NCBI GenBank assembly: GCA_030706665.1 | Contig: JAUZOB010000033.1 | Coordinates: 1 to 17,201 of the forward strand | DNA length: 17,201 nucleotides | Direction: 5' to 3' | From: Bacteroidota bacterium | Lineage (GTDB): Bacteria > Bacteroidota > Bacteroidia > Bacteroidales > Prolixibacteraceae | Part shown: piece by piece, positions 7,429 to 15,302 of the stretch | Layout: every line of letters begins with the position of its first letter | How positions within the stretch are numbered: position 1 is the stretch's first letter | The notes under the pieces: model-generated | What the model was told of the DNA's origin: nothing | Seen by the model: the letters and a program-made list of their open reading frames with translations, nothing else | The model's database searches: none | Made by a program: the position numbers and the translations under genes

Positions 7429-8349
7429 CTATGATTCTTTTTCATGCAACGGTTTAAAACCTTCGCCCAATATTTCACTTGCATCCATAATAGTAAGGAA
7501 TGCCCGGGGATCAATTTGGCTGATATAATCTTTCAGTATAGCTACTTCGCGACGACTGACGACAGTGTAGATAATATGCTTCTCTTCTCCGCTCCACATT
7601 CCTGTTCCATGAAAAAACGTTCCTCCTCTTTCAAGATCAATTAATATCTTTTGTCGAATATCTTCATATTTTTCGGATATAATTATCAATGCTTTATTAT
7701 AACCTGCACCTTCCATCGTGAGGTCTATCGCCTTTCCGGTAATATAAATTACAACCCATGAATAAAGAGGGATTCTCCAATCTTGAAAGGCAAATAATCC
7801 AATAAGTACAATGGTTGAATCAACGTATATCATTAACTGCCCCAGTCGTATATGTGTGTATTTCGCAATAATCATAGCTATGATATCCGAACCTCCGGAT
7901 GTTGCTCTTGCTTTAAAGATAAGGCCCAATCCGAAACCGACAAGTACACCTCCGAACACACATGATAAAAGAACATCATTTACCAATGGAGCATCTCCAA
8001 CTTCTCTCATCATTGTGATGCCATCCATAAATACCGATGAAAGTACAAACCCGATTACTGTTTTTATTCCGAAGAGGGGGCCTAGAATTCTTATTCCGGC
8101 ATAGGTTAATGGAACGTTCAGAATTAATCCGAACAAACCAATGGGAATCCCCTCAGGCCAGAATGTAAACATTCCTTTGGTGAGGTAATGCACGACAATT
8201 GCAACTCCATAAACTCCTCCGGGAACAATGCGATGAGGGGAGATGAAGTAAACAAAACCAACAGCAAGGATGAATGATCCGATAATTATTTGACTATAAT
8301 CGATAAACCATTCTTTTGAAAACTTTTTTTCAGTAATGTTTAATGTCAT
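7429..8349 (-). CDS. YitT family membrane protein (YitT_membrane + DUF2179)
   Basis: This 306-residue integral membrane protein belongs to the YitT/YpjC family, whose transport substrate is not established. About five to six hydrophobic segments span residues 19-210. The family signatures are YFISPHRIVPGGVYG (33-48) and RATSGGSDI (148-156). A cytosolic DUF2179 domain follows (about 225-297), with FFHGTGMWSGEEKHIIYTVV and the regular beta-alpha-beta pattern. Length and domain order are normal. The start is the ATG at 8349; no Shine-Dalgarno is seen, as is common in Bacteroidota. A TATTTTTG box at 8394-8387 (minus) could be the -7 element, giving a leader of about 30 nt. The patatin gene lies 43 nt downstream on the same strand. 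Confidence 0.93.
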   Translation of the reverse strand: MTLNITEKKFSKEWFIDYSQIIIGSFILAVGFVYFISPHRIVPGGVYGVAIVVHYLTKGMFTFWPEGIPIGLFGLILNVPLTYAGIRILGPLFGIKTVIGFVLSSVFMDGITMMREVGDAPLVNDVLLSCVFGGVLVGFGLGLIFKARATSGGSDIIAMIIAKYTHIRLGQLMIYVDSTIVLIGLFAFQDWRIPLYSWVVIYITGKAIDLTMEGAGYNKALIIISEKYEDIRQKILIDLERGGTFFHGTGMWSGEEKHIIYTVVSRREVAILKDYISQIDPRAFLTIMDASEILGEGFKPLHEKES

Positions 8350-8386
8350 GACTTTCGAGGTTAGTTATTCGCTCCTTTGAGCGTAT

Positions 8387-8394
8387 CAAAAATA
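8387..8394 (-). promoter_or_regulatory. Candidate yitT promoter -7 box
   Basis: On the minus strand this reads TATTTTTG, an exact match to TAnnTTTG, 37 nt before the yitT ATG and downstream of the rplS terminator. That is where a promoter for yitT-patatin would be needed. No clear -33 TTTG is seen upstream. Confidence 0.35.
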
Positions 8395-8465
8395 AGATTG
8401 TAGTTTATAATACGTAAGAAAAGGAATGAAAAAAAAGATTAAATTTAATGTGTTATAGGACAGAT

Positions 8466-8512
8466 TTGGAAAAAGAAAAAGAGGCTGCCCGCATGAAGGG
8501 ACAGCCTCTTTC
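8466..8512 (-). terminator. Rho-independent terminator of rplS
   Basis: On the minus strand a G/C-rich hairpin pairs AAAGAGGCTG with CAGCCTCTTT (plus arms 8478-8487 and 8502-8511). A further CCC/GGG pair (8488-8490 and 8498-8500) lies inside it, with one bulged base, around a 7-nt loop. It is followed by a T-rich tract, seen as the A-run at 8470-8480 on the plus strand. It starts 22 nt after the rplS stop and isolates rplS from yitT. Confidence 0.9.
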
Positions 8513-8534
8513 GTTTGTGTATACAAGGAAATGC

Positions 8535-8888
8535 CTAGTTTGCACTACGTTTTTCTTTGATACGAGCTTTTTTACCGGTAAGCTGACGAAGATAGTAGAT
8601 ACGTGCTCTACGAACACTACCTCTTTTGTTTACTTCGATCTCTTCGATGAAAGGTGAATAGAGTGGAAAAATTCTTTCAACCCCAACGTTTCCTGACATC
8701 TTGCGAACTGTGAAAGTCATGGTAGGACCCTGTCCTTTAACCTGAATTACAGTTCCACGGTAGTTCTGAATTCGTTCTTTGCTACCTTCAATAATCTTGT
8801 AATGAACAGTAACAGTATCTCCACTTTTGAATTCAGGGTAGTTTTTCTCTACCTTAAAAGCGTTTTCGACAATCTGAATTAAATTCAT
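8535..8888 (-). CDS. rplS: Large ribosomal subunit protein bL19
   Basis: This 117-residue bL19 lies at the 30S-50S interface of the large subunit. The sequence is complete and typical: it starts MNLIQIVENAFKV, carries FKSGDTVTVHYKIIEG and IQNYRGTVIQVKGQG, then GNVGVERIFPLYSPFIEEIE. It ends in the basic segment RRARIYYLRQLTGKKARIKE. The start is the ATG at 8888. The gene is monocistronic, with a candidate promoter at 8975-8968, a leader of about 70 nt that can fold (8916-8954), and a strong terminator at 8512-8466. A private promoter, structured leader and terminator suggest independent, possibly autogenous, control. Confidence 0.98.
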   Translation of the reverse strand: MNLIQIVENAFKVEKNYPEFKSGDTVTVHYKIIEGSKERIQNYRGTVIQVKGQGPTMTFTVRKMSGNVGVERIFPLYSPFIEEIEVNKRGSVRRARIYYLRQLTGKKARIKEKRSAN

Positions 8889-8915
8889 TTTCTTCGATTT
8901 TAAAACGTTAAAGAA

Positions 8916-8954
8916 CGCAATGTAACACCATTCTTTTATGTGTAAGAGATTGCG
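8916..8954 (-). promoter_or_regulatory. Hairpin in the rplS leader, candidate L19 autoregulatory element
   Basis: In the rplS 5' leader, CGCAAT pairs with ATTGCG (plus arms 8916-8921 and 8949-8954). An inner ACAC/GTGT helix (8925-8928 and 8940-8943) sits across small internal loops. The structure ends 28 nt before the start codon. Leader elements have been proposed for L19 genes in Bacteroidota. I cannot test whether this belongs to such a class. Confidence 0.4.
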
Positions 8955-8967
8955 CCCTGTCTGGCCG

Positions 8968-8975
8968 CAAAAGTA
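8968..8975 (-). promoter_or_regulatory. Candidate rplS promoter -7 box
   Basis: On the minus strand this reads TACTTTTG followed by CGGCC, an exact match to the Bacteroidota -7 consensus TAnnTTTG. A TTG lies upstream across an A-rich spacer of about 15 nt, shorter than the usual -33 spacing. Transcription would start near 8961, giving a leader of about 70 nt that includes the hairpin at 8954-8916. Confidence 0.5.
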
Positions 8976-9027
8976 ATATTTTTTTTAATCCAATAATCAG
9001 GTAAACAACTGAATGTTACTTTTTATT

Positions 9028-10704
9028 TTATTTAACTTTCAAATGATCACCTGAATTTTGAATAATTGCTTTATACCACCATTCCGGAGCATTGGGCTGG
9101 TTGGGAGAAACTGGCATTCCCCATTCGTTCCTTTCAAACTTACCATTCTTTTCTTTCATGATATTCCCATCCTTGTATTTGACAAGGAGGTATTGTGCAA
9201 GCTTTTGCCACTCGGTGGTCATATTGTTGGCAGTGTTTACGGAATAATCAGTAATGAATTCAAGTGCTAAATCTTGTTTTCCGCTGTTCCATAGTTTAAG
9301 AGCCGCTTCGTCGACTGCAGGAGTGATCGCAAAATGCTTCTGCTCAAGTCTCTGTTGTACTTTCTGAACATCTTTGATCATGTCGGAGTATCGCAAATAG
9401 GTGAAATTTGCAACGGTATTGAATACCCAGAATGCAGAATTCCAGTTATATGTCAGCATGTCACCGTTTCCGACTGAAAATGACTCTGGTGTACGGGTCG
9501 AACCGCAATAAATGGGAGTATAGCAGGTAGAATAAGTATCATCGACTCCAAACCAGAATATCCCACCGATTGGTGCGGGAAGCCATCCTCTGCATTGCGC
9601 TACAAAAGAAAAGCCTGTTTGCTGTGTAGAAGTAGCCCTTTCATGGCAATATTCAACTCCGTCAACTTTCCATGTCATTGGTCTCCAACGGTAGGGGAGG
9701 TTATAAGGCCCTGCTCCCAAATCTTTAGACATATCAAGTGCGGTACCTTCGTAATGGTCGCGCATTAAATTTATAACATCTTGAACAGTAAGCTTGTGAT
9801 CTGGTTTAATCCAAAGAGGCATTCGATTGGTAGCATAGCCGTTTGCTCCTTTTTCAATTACACCCAGAACATACTGTTCATATTTTTTCATGTCACCGTT
9901 AACTTTATTAAATCCTGACCATACCCGAGCATCACAAAAGCGGGCAGCAGAAAAATCAACAGGTGCGTAAGTGTCAGAGAAACTGAATTCGCTGTCTTTG
10001 CCAGAGAACAATCCTTTGTTGCGGGCGAAAGAAATTACATCTTTTGCGTACATACAGTTTTTCGAATCATTAAGCGGAAATGTAGTAATGCGAGCCTGAT
10101 TGGCATGACCGCTGATGCAACCGTCCGGAATACGTTGTGCAACCCATAATGCTCCTTTTTCGCCTTCTCCTTTGCTGATCATTTCAAGAATCCATACTTC
10201 ATTAGGATCTGCAATCGAAAATGACTCGCCTTCACTTGCATATCCATATTCTTCAACCAGGCTGGTCATTACATTGATTGCTTCACGTGCTGTTTTTGCC
10301 CGTTGCAATGCCAAATATATCAATGAACCATAGTCTACAATAGCTCCACTCTGAGACTGAAGTTCTTTACGTCCGCCAAATGTAGTTTCTCCAATTGCTA
10401 ACTGATGTTCGTTCATATTTCCTACAACAGAGTAGGTGTGACGAACTTGTTTAATCTTACCCATGTGTTTTCCTGTATCCCATTCATTAACGTCAACCAG
10501 GGCTCCGTCAGGATAATCTGTAGCGGGTCTGAAATATAATTCACCAAAAAGAGTGTGAGAATCTGCAGCGTAAGTAATCATTGTCGATCCATCAACTGTA
10601 GCTCCTTTGGCAATGAGAAAGTTGGTACATGCTTCAGCCTTCTCGAAAACCAAAATACCTGCCAGCAGAAATAAAATGCATGCAGATAGCGACTTTTTCA
10701 TCAT
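9028..10704 (-). CDS. Secreted C69-family dipeptidase (PepD-like Ntn hydrolase)
   Basis: This 558-residue protein belongs to peptidase family C69, whose members cleave dipeptides using an N-terminal nucleophile. A signal peptide (residues 1-25, ending FEKAEA) is followed directly by C26-TNFLI. Removal of the signal should expose Cys26 as the catalytic N-terminal residue, as in the Ntn-hydrolase fold. Family segments follow: KGATVDGSTMITYAADSH, AIGETTFGGR, an EGES region near WILEMI, and ISGHANQARI. A periplasmic or surface location suggests use of peptides or peptidoglycan fragments. Two tandem ATGs exist (10704 and 10701). The AGGAG of AAGGAGAAT lies 3 nt from the first and 6 nt from the second, so the second is the better-spaced start. 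CACTTTTG (10748-10741 minus) is one mismatch from a -7 box. Confidence 0.93.
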   Translation of the reverse strand: MMKKSLSACILFLLAGILVFEKAEACTNFLIAKGATVDGSTMITYAADSHTLFGELYFRPATDYPDGALVDVNEWDTGKHMGKIKQVRHTYSVVGNMNEHQLAIGETTFGGRKELQSQSGAIVDYGSLIYLALQRAKTAREAINVMTSLVEEYGYASEGESFSIADPNEVWILEMISKGEGEKGALWVAQRIPDGCISGHANQARITTFPLNDSKNCMYAKDVISFARNKGLFSGKDSEFSFSDTYAPVDFSAARFCDARVWSGFNKVNGDMKKYEQYVLGVIEKGANGYATNRMPLWIKPDHKLTVQDVINLMRDHYEGTALDMSKDLGAGPYNLPYRWRPMTWKVDGVEYCHERATSTQQTGFSFVAQCRGWLPAPIGGIFWFGVDDTYSTCYTPIYCGSTRTPESFSVGNGDMLTYNWNSAFWVFNTVANFTYLRYSDMIKDVQKVQQRLEQKHFAITPAVDEAALKLWNSGKQDLALEFITDYSVNTANNMTTEWQKLAQYLLVKYKDGNIMKEKNGKFERNEWGMPVSPNQPNAPEWWYKAIIQNSGDHLKVK

Positions 10705-10801
10705 ATTCTCCTTTTTATATTTGTTATTTTAATGTAAAACCAAAAGTGTTGAAATGTAAGGTTTTATTCCAATTCTTCAAATGACATTGTTCATTTTTGC
10801 A

Positions 10802-12505
10802 TTAAAAGAAAAAATCTTCTTGCAAATGGGTCGTATTATCTTTCTTATCACTGACGGTAACTATCATCCGATGGGTTTTACCATGTATCAAACTATCAGG
10901 TCTTATTTTATGAAAGATCTGCCCGATTCTCGGGTCGTATTCAAACAGGGTCCACTGTCCGTCAATGGTAACTTTGTAGTCCTTTATTCCGGTAAGCCCG
11001 TCGTGCACTCCCAAACGGATAAAATCGCTGCTCGTTAATCGGCCATTTTTTATATTGATGGGAACAACGTGAGGTGCAATAGTGTCGACTGTTACGGCAA
11101 ATTTACCCAAATCACGTGGCTCTGCCTCAATCCATCCGTCTTTATTCTCTGATGCCAGTGGAATTCGTGTACCATGGGGAGAAAACCTGACGATTACCGC
11201 TTTATCATATAGCCTTTCAGGCAGATTGACAGGTTTGATTTTTAAGACATAAGGCATCTTTACCGGAGTATAGAAGTTGTGCAGGTCATGAATTAATGAA
11301 AAATAGCCATGTCCCGGCTCTGTCTTGTATTCAAATGGAGTATTTTGATAGAATGTTCCTTTTGAGAATATGGCCTCGAGATCGTTTGTCTCAATCTTTT
11401 CTTTTTTATTGTAATGCATAATCAGGGCATCTTCCGGTTCCTTTTTCTCAGAAGCAGAAGGGTTAAAACGAAGTTTGAATTCAAGTTCTGCTTTGTTGTC
11501 TGAAAAATCTTTAGCAATGATTCTTATCTGATGTACTCCTGAGTCTTTATAAGTGATTATTCCGGAATTTACAAGAACCGGATATAGGTCCAAATCATTC
11601 CCTGGATCAATAAAGCATTTATGTACTTTTCGACCTGTTTTCAGATTCTCTTCATAGTCGATGTGACTGTTCAACTCTCTGGTATTGTCAAATTGAATGC
11701 GATCAAGCTTTAGCTCATAGATGAGTTTGTCATCGACTGTTACCATGAGCGAATAAACACCGAAAGTAAAATGGCTTCCCTGAATATGATCGACTGCCTG
11801 AACACCGATACCAACCGGACCGTTAACGGTTATAAGCTGTTTCCCTTTTAGTTGAGATTGACCGTGAATGTAGTTTACTTCAATTCTTTTTTTCTGATTA
11901 CGTCCTTCAACTAAGCTATTCTCTGAGACCGGATATAAATAGATTGAATTTATGCGGGGTGGGGTGATATCTTCAACAAGATATCCGAAATAAGACGGAT
12001 TCCACTCGAAATTTTTGTCATCTCTTATTTCGTAGTGAAGATGGGGGGCTCCGGATGCTCCGGTATTGCCACTATACGCAAAAAGTTCTCCTCTTTTTAT
12101 CGGAAGCTGATCCGGAGAAAGATTTAATTCTACTTCAAAGTTTTCCTTTTTCTTTTGTTCTGCCTCTACCAGCTTCTCAATTTCATTTGAAAATTCACTT
12201 AAATGTGCGTATATTGTTTTAAAACCTTCAGGATGCGTAATACAAATCATACGTCCGTAATTATAAGGAGAAACGCTTATTTTTGAGATATAACCGTCAG
12301 CAGGGGCATAAATAGGAATTCCTTGTCTTCCATTAGTCCGGATGTCAAGACCTCCATGAAAATGATTATTCCGAAGTTCTGCATACCCTCCGGAAAGTGA
12401 AACCGGAATTCTAACAGGCCATGAATAAGTTGGGAATTTGTTCTGCCCTATTCCTGTATGAGAAATAGTGATACCCATAAGGATCAAAAACAGTTTTTGC
12501 CACAT
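10802..12505 (-). CDS. M23-family zinc metallopeptidase, periplasmic or surface
   Basis: This 567-residue exported protein begins with a signal peptide (about 1-20, ending HTGIGQ). An LytM/M23 endopeptidase domain spans about 28-160. Zinc ligands are visible as H50-GGL-D54 and H157 in H155-L-H157, and H101 (YAHLSEF) is the further active-site His. The set is complete, so it is probably active. A charged helical insert (about 106-140, VEAEQKKKENFEVE) interrupts the domain. The remaining 400 residues are mostly beta-strand. They include a probable Ig-like or bacterial sandwich segment near the end (DGLTGIKDYKVTIDG) and are not recognised otherwise. M23 enzymes cut peptidoglycan cross-bridges or stem peptides. 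The start is the ATG at 12505. CGAAGATA at 12529-12536 (TATCTTCG on the minus strand) is one mismatch from a -7 box. The C69 dipeptidase follows 97 nt downstream on the same strand. Confidence 0.9.
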   Translation of the reverse strand: MWQKLFLILMGITISHTGIGQNKFPTYSWPVRIPVSLSGGYAELRNNHFHGGLDIRTNGRQGIPIYAPADGYISKISVSPYNYGRMICITHPEGFKTIYAHLSEFSNEIEKLVEAEQKKKENFEVELNLSPDQLPIKRGELFAYSGNTGASGAPHLHYEIRDDKNFEWNPSYFGYLVEDITPPRINSIYLYPVSENSLVEGRNQKKRIEVNYIHGQSQLKGKQLITVNGPVGIGVQAVDHIQGSHFTFGVYSLMVTVDDKLIYELKLDRIQFDNTRELNSHIDYEENLKTGRKVHKCFIDPGNDLDLYPVLVNSGIITYKDSGVHQIRIIAKDFSDNKAELEFKLRFNPSASEKKEPEDALIMHYNKKEKIETNDLEAIFSKGTFYQNTPFEYKTEPGHGYFSLIHDLHNFYTPVKMPYVLKIKPVNLPERLYDKAVIVRFSPHGTRIPLASENKDGWIEAEPRDLGKFAVTVDTIAPHVVPINIKNGRLTSSDFIRLGVHDGLTGIKDYKVTIDGQWTLFEYDPRIGQIFHKIRPDSLIHGKTHRMIVTVSDKKDNTTHLQEDFFF

Positions 12506-12726
12506 GTTTTTTGAATTATTTTGGAAAGCGAAGATATAACAAATGTTCAGAAATGTAATTTGAGCCTATAAATAGACGTTTCTGGTAATGAAATTTTAAA
12601 AAACAATTACAGCTGTCTATTGTTTATACTTTTAATAATAAGGGAGAAAGGAGAAGATATTTCTCTTCTTGCATTTAAGAGATAAAATGAGCTTAATTGA
12701 CGACTTAATAAGTTAAATTTTTTTTT

Positions 12727-12734
12727 TAGATTTG
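12727..12734 (+). promoter_or_regulatory. Candidate promoter -7 box for the coiled-coil gene and zapA
   Basis: TAGATTTG is an exact TAnnTTTG match, 21 nt before the ATG at 12756. Transcription would start near 12741, after the alternative TTG start at 12732, which supports the ATG. The nearest upstream TTG (12697) is 27 nt away, too far for a good -33 box. Confidence 0.45.
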
Positions 12735-12755
12735 CATTTGAAAACCTTATTTAAG

Positions 12756-13049
12756 ATGACAGAAAGCGAAAAACAATTAATATTCGATTTACGGGCGAAG
12801 ATTAAGAAGTGCATCTCGCTATATGAAATTTTAAAGGTTGAAAAATTAAACATTGAAAATAAAAACGAGGGGCTGCTGCAAGAAATTGCCCAGTTAAAAG
12901 CTGCACTGGGTGAGAATGAGCAGAAGTATCAGACCCTCAAAATGGCCAAATATCTTTTGGAGACTGAAAATGATCCTCAAGAGGCCAAACAAAAGGTAAC
13001 AAAAATAGTGCGGGAAATTGATAAGTGTATCGCTCTTCTTAATAGATAA
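12756..13049 (+). CDS. Small coiled-coil protein upstream of zapA
   Basis: This 97-residue protein has no family I can name. From residue 3 to about 60 it is one heptad-rich charged helix (KQLIFDLRAKIKKC, NIENKNEGLLQEIAQLKAAL). A shorter second helical part ends in VREIDKCIALLNR. The ATG at 12756 is preferred over an in-frame TTG at 12732, because the likely transcription start lies between them. zapA begins 8 nt after the stop, so the two are surely cotranscribed. I infer a role with ZapA in the division ring, possibly analogous to ZapB, a short coiled coil that binds ZapA in Escherichia coli. That rests on position and shape only, not on sequence similarity I can show. Confidence 0.85.
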   Translation: MTESEKQLIFDLRAKIKKCISLYEILKVEKLNIENKNEGLLQEIAQLKAALGENEQKYQTLKMAKYLLETENDPQEAKQKVTKIVREIDKCIALLNR

Positions 13050-13057
13050 ATTTTTTG

Positions 13058-13351
13058 ATGGAAAATAAATTATCAATACATGTAACGATTGCTGAACGGC
13101 AATACCCATTAAAAATCGATCGAAGTGATGAAGAGAGAATACGTAAAGCAGCCAAGACAATTAATGACAAAGTTTCACAATATAAGCAACGATATTCAAC
13201 TAAGGACGCTCAGGATTTTCTCGCTATGACAGCATTGCAGATTGCAATACAAAATTTTGAAATAGCAGAAAATACGGATACTCAGCCAATCGTTGATGAA
13301 TTGAAACAATTAAATGACGAGATTGATCATTTCCTGAATGAGCAGGAGTGA
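13058..13351 (+). CDS. zapA: Cell division protein ZapA
   Basis: This 97-residue cytosolic protein binds FtsZ and cross-links its filaments at the division site. The ZapA family pattern is clear: N-terminal beta segment IHVTIAERQYPLKID, then DEERIRKAAKTINDKVSQY, the conserved DAQDFLAMTALQIAIQN, and a C-terminal coiled coil (VDELKQLNDEIDHFL). The ATG at 13058 was chosen; an in-frame TTG one codon earlier (13055) is unlikely. It lies 8 nt after the coiled-coil gene, and the hairpin RNA begins about 29 nt after its stop. Confidence 0.93.
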   Translation: MENKLSIHVTIAERQYPLKIDRSDEERIRKAAKTINDKVSQYKQRYSTKDAQDFLAMTALQIAIQNFEIAENTDTQPIVDELKQLNDEIDHFLNEQE

Positions 13352-13376
13352 TTGCTATTCGTAATTTTTAATTATA

Positions 13377-13460
13377 ATAAAGACCCGCATTTTACATGAA
13401 TATTTTCCTGTGATCATTTTTCACAGTGAAAGTTATTTCAATGGAAATGCGGGTCTTTTG
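13377..13460 (+). ncRNA. ssrS: Candidate 6S RNA between zapA and rny
   Basis: A long, interrupted hairpin fills the zapA-rny gap. A perfect 13-bp closing stem, AAGACCCGCATTT (13380-13392), pairs with its complement (13445-13457), and a T-run follows. Inside, CATGAA can pair with TTC(A)ATG, leaving bulges near the centre. A terminal arm TTTC-CTGTGA (13404-13413) pairs with TCACAG-(T)-GAAA (13421-13431) around a 7-nt loop. A rod-like helix with a central opening is the 6S RNA architecture, which mimics an open promoter and sequesters RNA polymerase. In many bacteria 6S RNA sits next to zapA. The RNA is much shorter than the roughly 184 nt of E. coli. The ends are estimated, and the alternative is a large zapA terminator. 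Confidence 0.6.
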
Positions 13461-13475
13461 TTGAATTTGATAAAC

Positions 13476-15044
13476 ATGATAAATATGGAATGGACAATTA
13501 TCATCGCGGCTCTTATCGCATTCTCTGGAGGTGGGGGATTATCCTATTTCCTTTGGGACAATGCGCTAAAGAAAAAGAAAAACAAGATTATCCAAGAAGC
13601 AGACGCTGAAGGAGAGGTAATCAAAAAAGATAAAATCCTTCAGGCAAGAGAAAAGTTTCTTCAACTCAAATCTGAGCATGAAAAATACATCAATGAAAAA
13701 AACAGTAAGATTGTTAACATTGAGAATAAACTGAAGCAGAAAGAAACTGGACTGATTCAGAAAAAAGATGAGCTGGTAAAAAAACAGAAGGAACTTGAAA
13801 CTTCTAAAAAAGAGGTGGATGTTATTCGTGAGAACCTTACCGCCCAGATTGAGGTTGTTGACAAGAAGAATGAAGAGCTCGAAACAATGCATCGCCAAGA
13901 AGTTGAGCGATTGGAAGCTATTTCCGGAATGTCTGGCGAAGAAGCCAAAGCCCAGTTGGTGGAGTCTTTAAAAAACGAAGCGAAATCTGAAGCCATGTCA
14001 TTCATCCAGGAAATTATGGATGATGCCCGTATGACAGCTACTAAAGAAGCTAAAAAAATCGTTATAAAATCGATTCAACGAGTTGCTACCGAAACTGCAA
14101 TTGAAAATTCAGTTACTATTTTCCATATTGAAAGTGATGAGATCAAAGGTCGTATCATTGGGCGTGAAGGCCGTAATATTCGCGCTCTTGAAGCTGCTAC
14201 CGGTGTAGAAATTATCGTTGATGATACTCCTGAAGCTATTGTCCTTTCTGCTTTCGATCCCGTACGCCGGGAAATTGCCCGTCTTGCTTTACATCAACTG
14301 GTAACTGACGGACGTATACATCCTGCTCGAATTGAAGAGGTGGTTAATAAAGTGAAAAAGCAGGTTGAAGAAGAAATTATCGAAACCGGTAAAAGAACTA
14401 CCATTGACCTTGGAATTCATGGATTACACCCTGAATTGATTCGTTTGATCGGTAAAATGAAATACCGTTCTTCTTATGGACAGAACTTGCTTCAGCATTC
14501 TCGTGAAACCGCCAACTTGTGTGCGATCATGGCTACAGAGCTTGGTTTGAATCCCAAAAGGGCTAAACGTGCCGGACTACTGCACGATATAGGTAAAGTG
14601 CCGGATGATGAACCGGAATTGCCACATGCAGTACTGGGTATGAAGCTTGCCGAGAAATACAAAGAAAAACCGGATATCTGCAATGCAATCGGTGCTCACC
14701 ATGATGAAACTGAAATGACCACCCTCCTGGCTCCAATCGTTCAGGTTTGTGATGCTATATCAGGTGCTCGACCAGGAGCTCGTCGTGAAGCTGTCGAATC
14801 ATATATTAAACGACTTCAGGATCTTGAATCCCTTGCTCTTTCTTATCCTGGTGTAATGAAGACTTATGCGATTCAGGCAGGTAGAGAATTACGCGTAATC
14901 GTAGGTAGTGAGAAAATCGGTGATAAAGAAGCTGAAGAACTGTCATATGATATCGCTAAAAAGATTCAGGATGAAATGACTTATCCCGGACAGATAAAAA
15001 TTACGGTAATCCGCGAAACAAGAGCAGTTAACTACGCTAAATAG
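13476..15044 (+). CDS. rny: Ribonuclease Y
   Basis: This membrane-anchored endoribonuclease initiates mRNA decay. From the ATG at 13476 it has 522 residues, the family's usual size. Domains in order are one transmembrane helix (about 6-28), a long charged coiled coil (about 32-185), a KH RNA-binding domain (about 210-275, with GRIIGREGRNIRALE at 225-239) and an HD hydrolase domain. The HD domain has the first His in LLQHSRE (H341), the HD pair in GLLHDIGK (H370-D371) and the conserved GAHHDE. The active site appears intact. The frame is open back to a GTG at 13410, but that would run through the upstream hairpin RNA and add residues before the membrane helix. A second ATG at 13485 is equally possible. 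No Shine-Dalgarno is seen. A strong terminator follows. Confidence 0.95.
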   Translation: MINMEWTIIIAALIAFSGGGGLSYFLWDNALKKKKNKIIQEADAEGEVIKKDKILQAREKFLQLKSEHEKYINEKNSKIVNIENKLKQKETGLIQKKDELVKKQKELETSKKEVDVIRENLTAQIEVVDKKNEELETMHRQEVERLEAISGMSGEEAKAQLVESLKNEAKSEAMSFIQEIMDDARMTATKEAKKIVIKSIQRVATETAIENSVTIFHIESDEIKGRIIGREGRNIRALEAATGVEIIVDDTPEAIVLSAFDPVRREIARLALHQLVTDGRIHPARIEEVVNKVKKQVEEEIIETGKRTTIDLGIHGLHPELIRLIGKMKYRSSYGQNLLQHSRETANLCAIMATELGLNPKRAKRAGLLHDIGKVPDDEPELPHAVLGMKLAEKYKEKPDICNAIGAHHDETEMTTLLAPIVQVCDAISGARPGARREAVESYIKRLQDLESLALSYPGVMKTYAIQAGRELRVIVGSEKIGDKEAEELSYDIAKKIQDEMTYPGQIKITVIRETRAVNYAK

Positions 15045-15063
15045 AGTTAATTAATCGCTATAT

Positions 15064-15099
15064 AAAGAAGCCGTCTCGAAAGGACGGCTTCTTTTTTTG
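15064..15099 (+). terminator. Rho-independent terminator of rny
   Basis: A 12-bp perfect stem, AAAGAAGCCGTC (15064-15075), pairs with GACGGCTTCTTT (15083-15094) around a 7-nt loop and continues into an uninterrupted T-run to 15098. It lies 20 nt after the rny stop and is followed by a 200-nt gap before the next gene. Confidence 0.95.
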
Positions 15100-15302
15100 C
15101 TTATACTAAGAGGGCCCAATTATTATTCAGGAAGCTGATTAAATCGTTATATTTGTTATTCTTCGTAGTAAAGAAACTTTCTGTCTTGTTAACGGAGTAA
15201 ATAGAATTGTCTATAAAAGAATGGTCTTAAATGATCGGTTCTTGTCCTAAATTATTGCTCCGACTTAATAAAACACATTGTTTCTAAATAAATAATTGAA
15301 GC

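Noticed and set aside
13410..13475. A GTG start for rny at 13410
   Set aside because: It would translate half of the hairpin RNA and put 22 unusual residues before the membrane anchor; the ATGs at 13476 or 13485 give the usual RNase Y length.
13566..14005. Open frames antisense to the rny coiled coil
   Set aside because: They are Phe/Ser-rich translations of the complement of a Lys/Glu-rich coding region, an expected composition artefact.
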